Source: Calliopsis andreniformis (Eukaryota; Arthropoda; Insecta; Hymenoptera; Andrenidae). Taken from it: a stretch of 64,000 nucleotides of DNA. Shown in pieces: positions 59,147 through 64,000 of this stretch. The DNA is taken from assembly GCF_051401765.1 (NCBI RefSeq), contig NW_027480422.1:18556001-18620000 (forward strand), written 5' to 3'. A program made the position numbers and the translations under genes. The notes under the pieces are model-generated. The model was not told the DNA's origin. It saw only the letters and a list, made by a program, of their open reading frames with translations, and made no database searches. Position 1 is the stretch's first letter. Each line of letters opens with the position of its first letter.

Positions 59147-62100
59147 GTTGCCCGGAACGTAGAAATGACCATTACTTTCACTCTGGTTGCAATTATTCCT
59201 GTTCTACGATGGACAAACTGTAGTATTTTTATTTTATTTTATGCTTCTGGCGTTGACTTCTAAGGCCCTAACTATTCGATCTGGTGGACCAGCGCCCTAG
59301 AGTGAAGCCTAGGCTGCCCGGAACTTAGAAATGACCGTTACCTTCACACTGTTTGCAATTATTCATTTTTTACGATGGAAAAACTGTTTTATTTATATTG
59401 TATTTTATGCTTCTGGCGTTGACTTCTAAGGCCCTAGCTATTCCATCTGGTGGAGCAATGCCTCAGAGTTAAGTCTAGGTTGCCCGAAACGTAGAAGTGA
59501 CCATTACTTTCACACTGGTTGAAATTGTTCCTGTTATACGATGGAGAAACTGTTGTATTTTTATTGTATTTTATGCGTCTCGCGTTGTTTTCTAAGGCCC
59601 TAGCTATTCCACCTGGTGGAGCAACGCCCTAGACTGAAGCCTAGGCAGTACGGAACGTAGAAACGGCCATTGCTTTCTCACAGGTTGCAATTATTCCTGT
59701 TATACGATGGAAAAACTGTTGTATTTTTATTGTATTTTATGCGTCTGTCGTTGTTTTCTAAGGCCCTAACTATTCGACCTGGTGGAGCAACGCCCTAGAC
59801 TGAAGCCTAGGCAGCACGGAACATAGAAATGGCCATTGCTTTCTCACAGGTTGCAATTATCCCTGTTATACGATGGTAATACTGTTGTATTTTTATTTTG
59901 TATTTTATGCTTCTGGCGATGACTTCTAAGGTCCTAGCTAGTCGATATCGTGGGGCAACGTCCAAGAGTGTGGCCTATGTTGCCCGGAACGTAGAAATGA
60001 CCATTACTTTCACTCTGGTTGCAATTATTCCTGTTCTACGATGGACAAACTGTAGTATTTTTATTTTATTTTATGCTTCTGGCGTTGACTTCTAAGGCCC
60101 TAACTATTCGATCTGGTGGACCAGCGCCCTAGAGTGAAGCCTAGGCTGCCCGGAACTTAGAAATGACCGTTACCTTCACACTGTTTGCAATTATTCATTT
60201 TTTACGATGGAAAAACTGTTTTATTTATATTGTATTTTATGCTTCTGGCGTTGACTTCTAAGGCCCTAGCTATTCCATCTGGTGGAGCAATGCCTCAGAG
60301 TTAAGTCTAGGTTGCCCGAAACGTAGAAGTAACCATTACTTTCACACTGGTTGAAATTGTTCCTGTTATACGATGGAGAAACTGTTGTATTTTTATTGTA
60401 TTTTATGCGTCTGGCGTTGTTTTCTAAGGCCCTAACTATTCGATGTGGTGGAGCAACGCCCTAGAGTGAAGCCTAGGTTTCACGGAACGTAGAAATGGCC
60501 ATTACCTTCACACAGGTTGCAATTATTCCTGTTATACGGTGGAAAAACTGTTGTATTTTTATTTTATTTTAAGCTTCTGGCGTTGACTTCTAAGTCCCTA
60601 GCGTTTCGATCTGGTGGACCAACGCCCTAGAGCGAAGCCTAGGTTGCCCGTGACGTAGAAATGAACAGTACTTTCACACTGGTTGCAAATTATTCCTGTT
60701 ATACGATAGAAAAGCTGTTGTGTTTATATTGTATTTTATGCGTCTCGCGTTGTTTTCTAAGGCCCTAGCTATTCCACCTGGTGGAGCAACGCCCTAGACT
60801 GAAGCCTAGGCAGTACGGAACGTAGAAACGGCCATTGCTTTCTCACAGGTTGCAATTATTCCTGTTATACGATGGTAATACAGTTGTATTTTTATGTTGT
60901 ATTTTTATTATATTTTATGCTTCTGGCGTTGACTTCTAAGCTCCTAGCTATTCGAACACGTGGGGCAACGTCCAAATGTGAAGCCTATGTTGCCCGGAAC
61001 GTAGAAAAGACCATTACTTTCACTCTGGTTGCAATTATTCATGCTATACGATGGAAAAACTGTTGTATTTTTATTGTATTTTATGCGTCTCGCGTTGTTT
61101 TCTAAGGCCCTAGCTATTCCACCTGGTGGAGCAACGCCCTAGACTGAAGCCTAGGCAGTACGGAACGTAGAAACGGCCATTGCTTTCTCACAGGTTGCAA
61201 TTATTCCTGTTATACGATGGAAAAACTGTTGTATTTTTATTGTATTTTATGCGTCTGTCGTTGTTTTCTAAGGCCCTAACTATTCGACCTGGTGGAGCAA
61301 CGCCCTAGACTGAAGCCTAGGCAGCACGGAACGTAGAAATGGCCATTGCTTTCTCACAGGTTGCAATTATCCCTGTTATACAATGGTAATACTGTTGTAT
61401 TTTTATTTTGTATTTTATGCTTCTGGCGATGACTTCTAAGGTCCTAGCTAGTCGATATCGTGGGGCAACGTCCAAGAGTGTGGCCTATGTTGCCCGGAAC
61501 GTAGAAATGACCATTACTTTCACTCTGGTTGCAATTATTCCTGTTCTACGATGGACAAACTGTAGTATTTTTATTTTATTTTATGCTTCTGGCGTTGACT
61601 TCTAAGGCCCTAACTATTCGATCTGGTGGACCAGCGCCCTAGAGTGAAGCCTAGGCTGCCCGGAACTTAGAAATGACCGTTACCTTCACACTGTTTGCAA
61701 TTATTCATTTTTTACGATGGAAAAACTGTTTTATTTATATTGTATTTTATGCTTCTGGCGTTGACTTCTAAGGCCCTAGCTATTCCATCTGGTGGAGCAA
61801 TGCCTCAGAGTAAGTCTAGGTTGCCCGAAACGTAGAAATGACCATTACTTTCACACTGGTTGAAATTGTTCCTGTTATACGATGGAGAAACTGTTGTATT
61901 TTTATTGTATTTTATGCGTCTGGCGTTGTTTTCTAAGGCCCTAACTATTCGATGTGGTGGAGCAACGCCCTAGAGTGAAGCCTAGGTTTCACGGAACGTA
62001 GAAATGGCCATTACCTTCACACAGGTTGCAATTATTCCTGTTATACGGTGGAAAAACTGTTGTATTTTTATTTTATTTTAAGCTTCTGGCGTTGACTTCT

Positions 62101-64000
62101 AAGTCCCTAGCTTTTCGATCTGGTGGACCAACGCTCTAGAGCGAAGCCTAGGTTGCCCGTGACGTAGAAATGAACAGTACTTTCACACTGGTTGCAAATT
62201 ATTCCTGTTATACGATAGAAAAGCTGTTGTGTTTATATTGTATTTTATGCGTCTCGCGTTGTTTTCTAAGGCCCTAGCTATTCCACCTGGTGGAGCAACG
62301 CCCTAGACTGAAGCCTAGGCAGTACGGAACGTAGAAACGGCCATTGCTTTCTCACAGGTTGCAATTATTCCTGTTATACGATGGTAATACAGTTGTATTT
62401 TTATGTTGTATTTTTATTTTGTATTTTATGCTTCTGGCGATGACTTCTAAGGTCCTAGCTATTCGAACACGTGGGGCAACGTCCAAGTGTGAAGCCTATG
62501 TTGCCCGGAACGTAGAAATGACCATTACTTTCACTCTGGTTGCAATTATTCATGCTATACGAAGGAAAAACTGTTGTATTTTTATTATATTTTATGCTTC
62601 TGGCGTTGACTTCTAAGGTCCTAGCTATTCGAACACGTGGGGCAACGTCCAAGTGTGAAGCCTATGTTGCCCGGAACGTAGAAATGACCATTACTTTCAC
62701 TCTGGTTGCAATTATTCATGCTATACGATGGAAAAACTGTTGTATTTTTATTGTATTTTATGCGTCTCGCGTTGTTTTCTAAGGCCCTAGCTATTCCACC
62801 TGGTGGAGCAACGCCCTAGACTGAAGCCTAGGCAGTACGGAACGTAGAAACGGCCATTGCTTTCTCACAGGTTGCAATTATTCCTGTTATACGATGGAAA
62901 AACTGTTGTATTTTTATTGTATTTTATGCGTCTGTCGTTGTTTTCTAAGGCCCTAACTATTCGACCTGGTGGAGCAACGCCCTAGACTGAAGCCTAGGCA
63001 GCACGGAACGTAGAAATGGCCATTGCTTTCTCACAGGTTGCAATTATCCCTGTTATACGATGGTAATACTGTTGTATTTTTATTTTGTATTTTATGCTTC
63101 TGGCGATGACTTCTAAGGTCCTAGCTAGTCGATATCGTGGGGCAACGTCCAAGAGTGTGGCCTATGTTGCCCGGAACGTAGAAATGACCATTACTTTCAC
63201 TCTGGTTGCAATTATTCCTGTTCTACGAAGGACAAACTGTAGTATTTTTATTTTATTTTATGCTTCTGGCGTTGACTTCTAAGGCCCTAACTATTCGATC
63301 TGGTGGGCCAGCGCCCTAGAGTGAAGCCTAGGCTGCCCGGAACTTAGAAATGACCGTTACCTTCACACTGTTTGCAATTATTCATTTTTTACGATGGAAA
63401 AACTGTTTTATTTATATTGTATTTTATGCTTCTGGCGTTGACTTCTAAGGCCCTAGCTATTCCATCTGGTGGAGCAATGCCTCAGAGTTAAGTCTAGGTT
63501 GCCCGAAACGTAGAAATGACCATTACTTTCACACTGGTTGAAATTGTTCCTGTTATACGATGGAGAAACTGTTGTATATTTATTGTATTTTATGCGTCTG
63601 GCGTTGTTTTCTAAGGCCCTAACTATTCGATGTGGTGGAGCAACGCGCTAGAGTGAAGCCTAGGTTTCACGGAACGTAGAAATGGCCATTACCTTCACAC
63701 AGGTTGCAATTATTCCTGTTATACGGTGGAAAAACTGTTGTATTTTTATTTTATTTTAAGCTTCTGGCGTTGACTTCTAAGTCCCTAGCTTTTCGATCTG
63801 GTGGACCAACGCCCTAGAGCGAAGCCTAGGTTGCCAGTGACGTAGAAATGAACAGTACTTTCACACTGGTTGCAAATTATTCCTGTTATACGATAGAAAA
63901 GCTGTTGTGTTTATATTGTATTTTATGCTTCTGGCGTTGACTTCTAAGGCCCTAGCTATTCGATCTGGTGCAGCAACGCCCTAGAGTGAAGCCTAGGTTG
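59147..64000 (+). repeat. Segmental duplication D, copy 2, running to the window end
   Basis: Near-identical to 27,034-31,887 at an offset of 32,113 bp, with all private markers in order. The left boundary is sharp: to the left this locus reads CAGCGTATCCTAG while the partner reads GAGTGTGGCCTAT. The right end is not reached, so the true length is unknown and may exceed 4.85 kb. It includes one 832-bp five-monomer unit and expanded T-tract monomers at 60,888 and 62,398. Confidence 0.94.
63085..64000 (+). repeat. 0.93-kb higher-order module, copy 4 of 4
   Basis: Same module as 30,972-31,900, as part of duplication D. It shares that copy's private CTACGAAGG change and reaches the GATCTGGTGCAGCAACGCC monomer at the window edge. 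Confidence 0.84.

Larger units (their letters stand above)
40380..64000 (+). repeat. Satellite array block 2 (right of the insertion)
   Basis: About 142 more monomers in the same orientation and phase as before the insertion. To 59,146 they are the diverged type with ATTCGTTTTATACG and TTTATATTGTATTTTATGC, carrying nested multi-monomer duplications. From 59,147 they are the homogenised type of 13-36 kb. No gene, RNA or second insertion was found. Confidence 0.95.

Noticed and set aside
1..64000. Bacterial or phage interpretation of the window
   Set aside because: No ribosome-binding sites, operons or long frames in 64 kb. A nucleosome-sized tandem satellite with an LTR insertion is a eukaryotic pattern.

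Overview
The window is eukaryotic satellite DNA, not a gene-bearing region. Except for one 1,373-bp insertion, all 64 kb is built from diverged copies of a monomer of about 166 bp (roughly one nucleosome's length). I found no protein gene, tRNA, rRNA, CRISPR array or bacterial feature. The many 60-130-codon open frames are chance frames through a repeat that lacks stops in places. Because 166 is not a multiple of three, each frame drifts from one monomer to the next. The organism cannot be fixed from a satellite alone. The CpG-rich, hairpin-rich long terminal repeat (LTR)-like insertion and the array style suit an arthropod, perhaps an insect, but that is only an inference. A centromeric, pericentromeric or other heterochromatic location is likely.

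Layout. Bases 1-12,715 are monomers in one orientation (called minus here). At about 12,715 the array flips, and everything to the right is in the opposite (plus) orientation. Imperfect inverted-repeat arms of 107 bp (12,609-12,715 and 12,934-13,040) sit at the switch and share monomer variants that I noticed nowhere else. From about 13.1 to 36.1 kb is a homogenised domain with higher-order repeats, including three adjacent copies of an 832-bp five-monomer unit and multi-kb duplications. From about 36.1 to 59.1 kb is a more diverged domain with its own nested segmental duplications. This domain holds the insertion at 39,007-40,379. The insertion begins TG, ends CA and is flanked by the 5-bp direct repeat AACGC, so it reads as a solo LTR of an LTR retrotransposon. 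At 59,147 the array abruptly returns to the homogenised type: 59,147-64,000 is a near-identical copy of 27,034-31,887, exactly 32,113 bp away.

How the parts work together. Nothing is encoded. The structure records unequal exchange, segmental copying, one inversion and one retroelement insertion. Candidate functional signals inside the monomer are a conserved dyad (GCAAC..CTAG / CTAG.GTTGC), a partial CENP-B-box-like word (TTCG-4-A-2-CG) and a slippage-prone T-rich tract. All three are hypotheses. Coordinates of duplications come from reading by eye, so their ends are good to about 10-30 bp unless stated otherwise.
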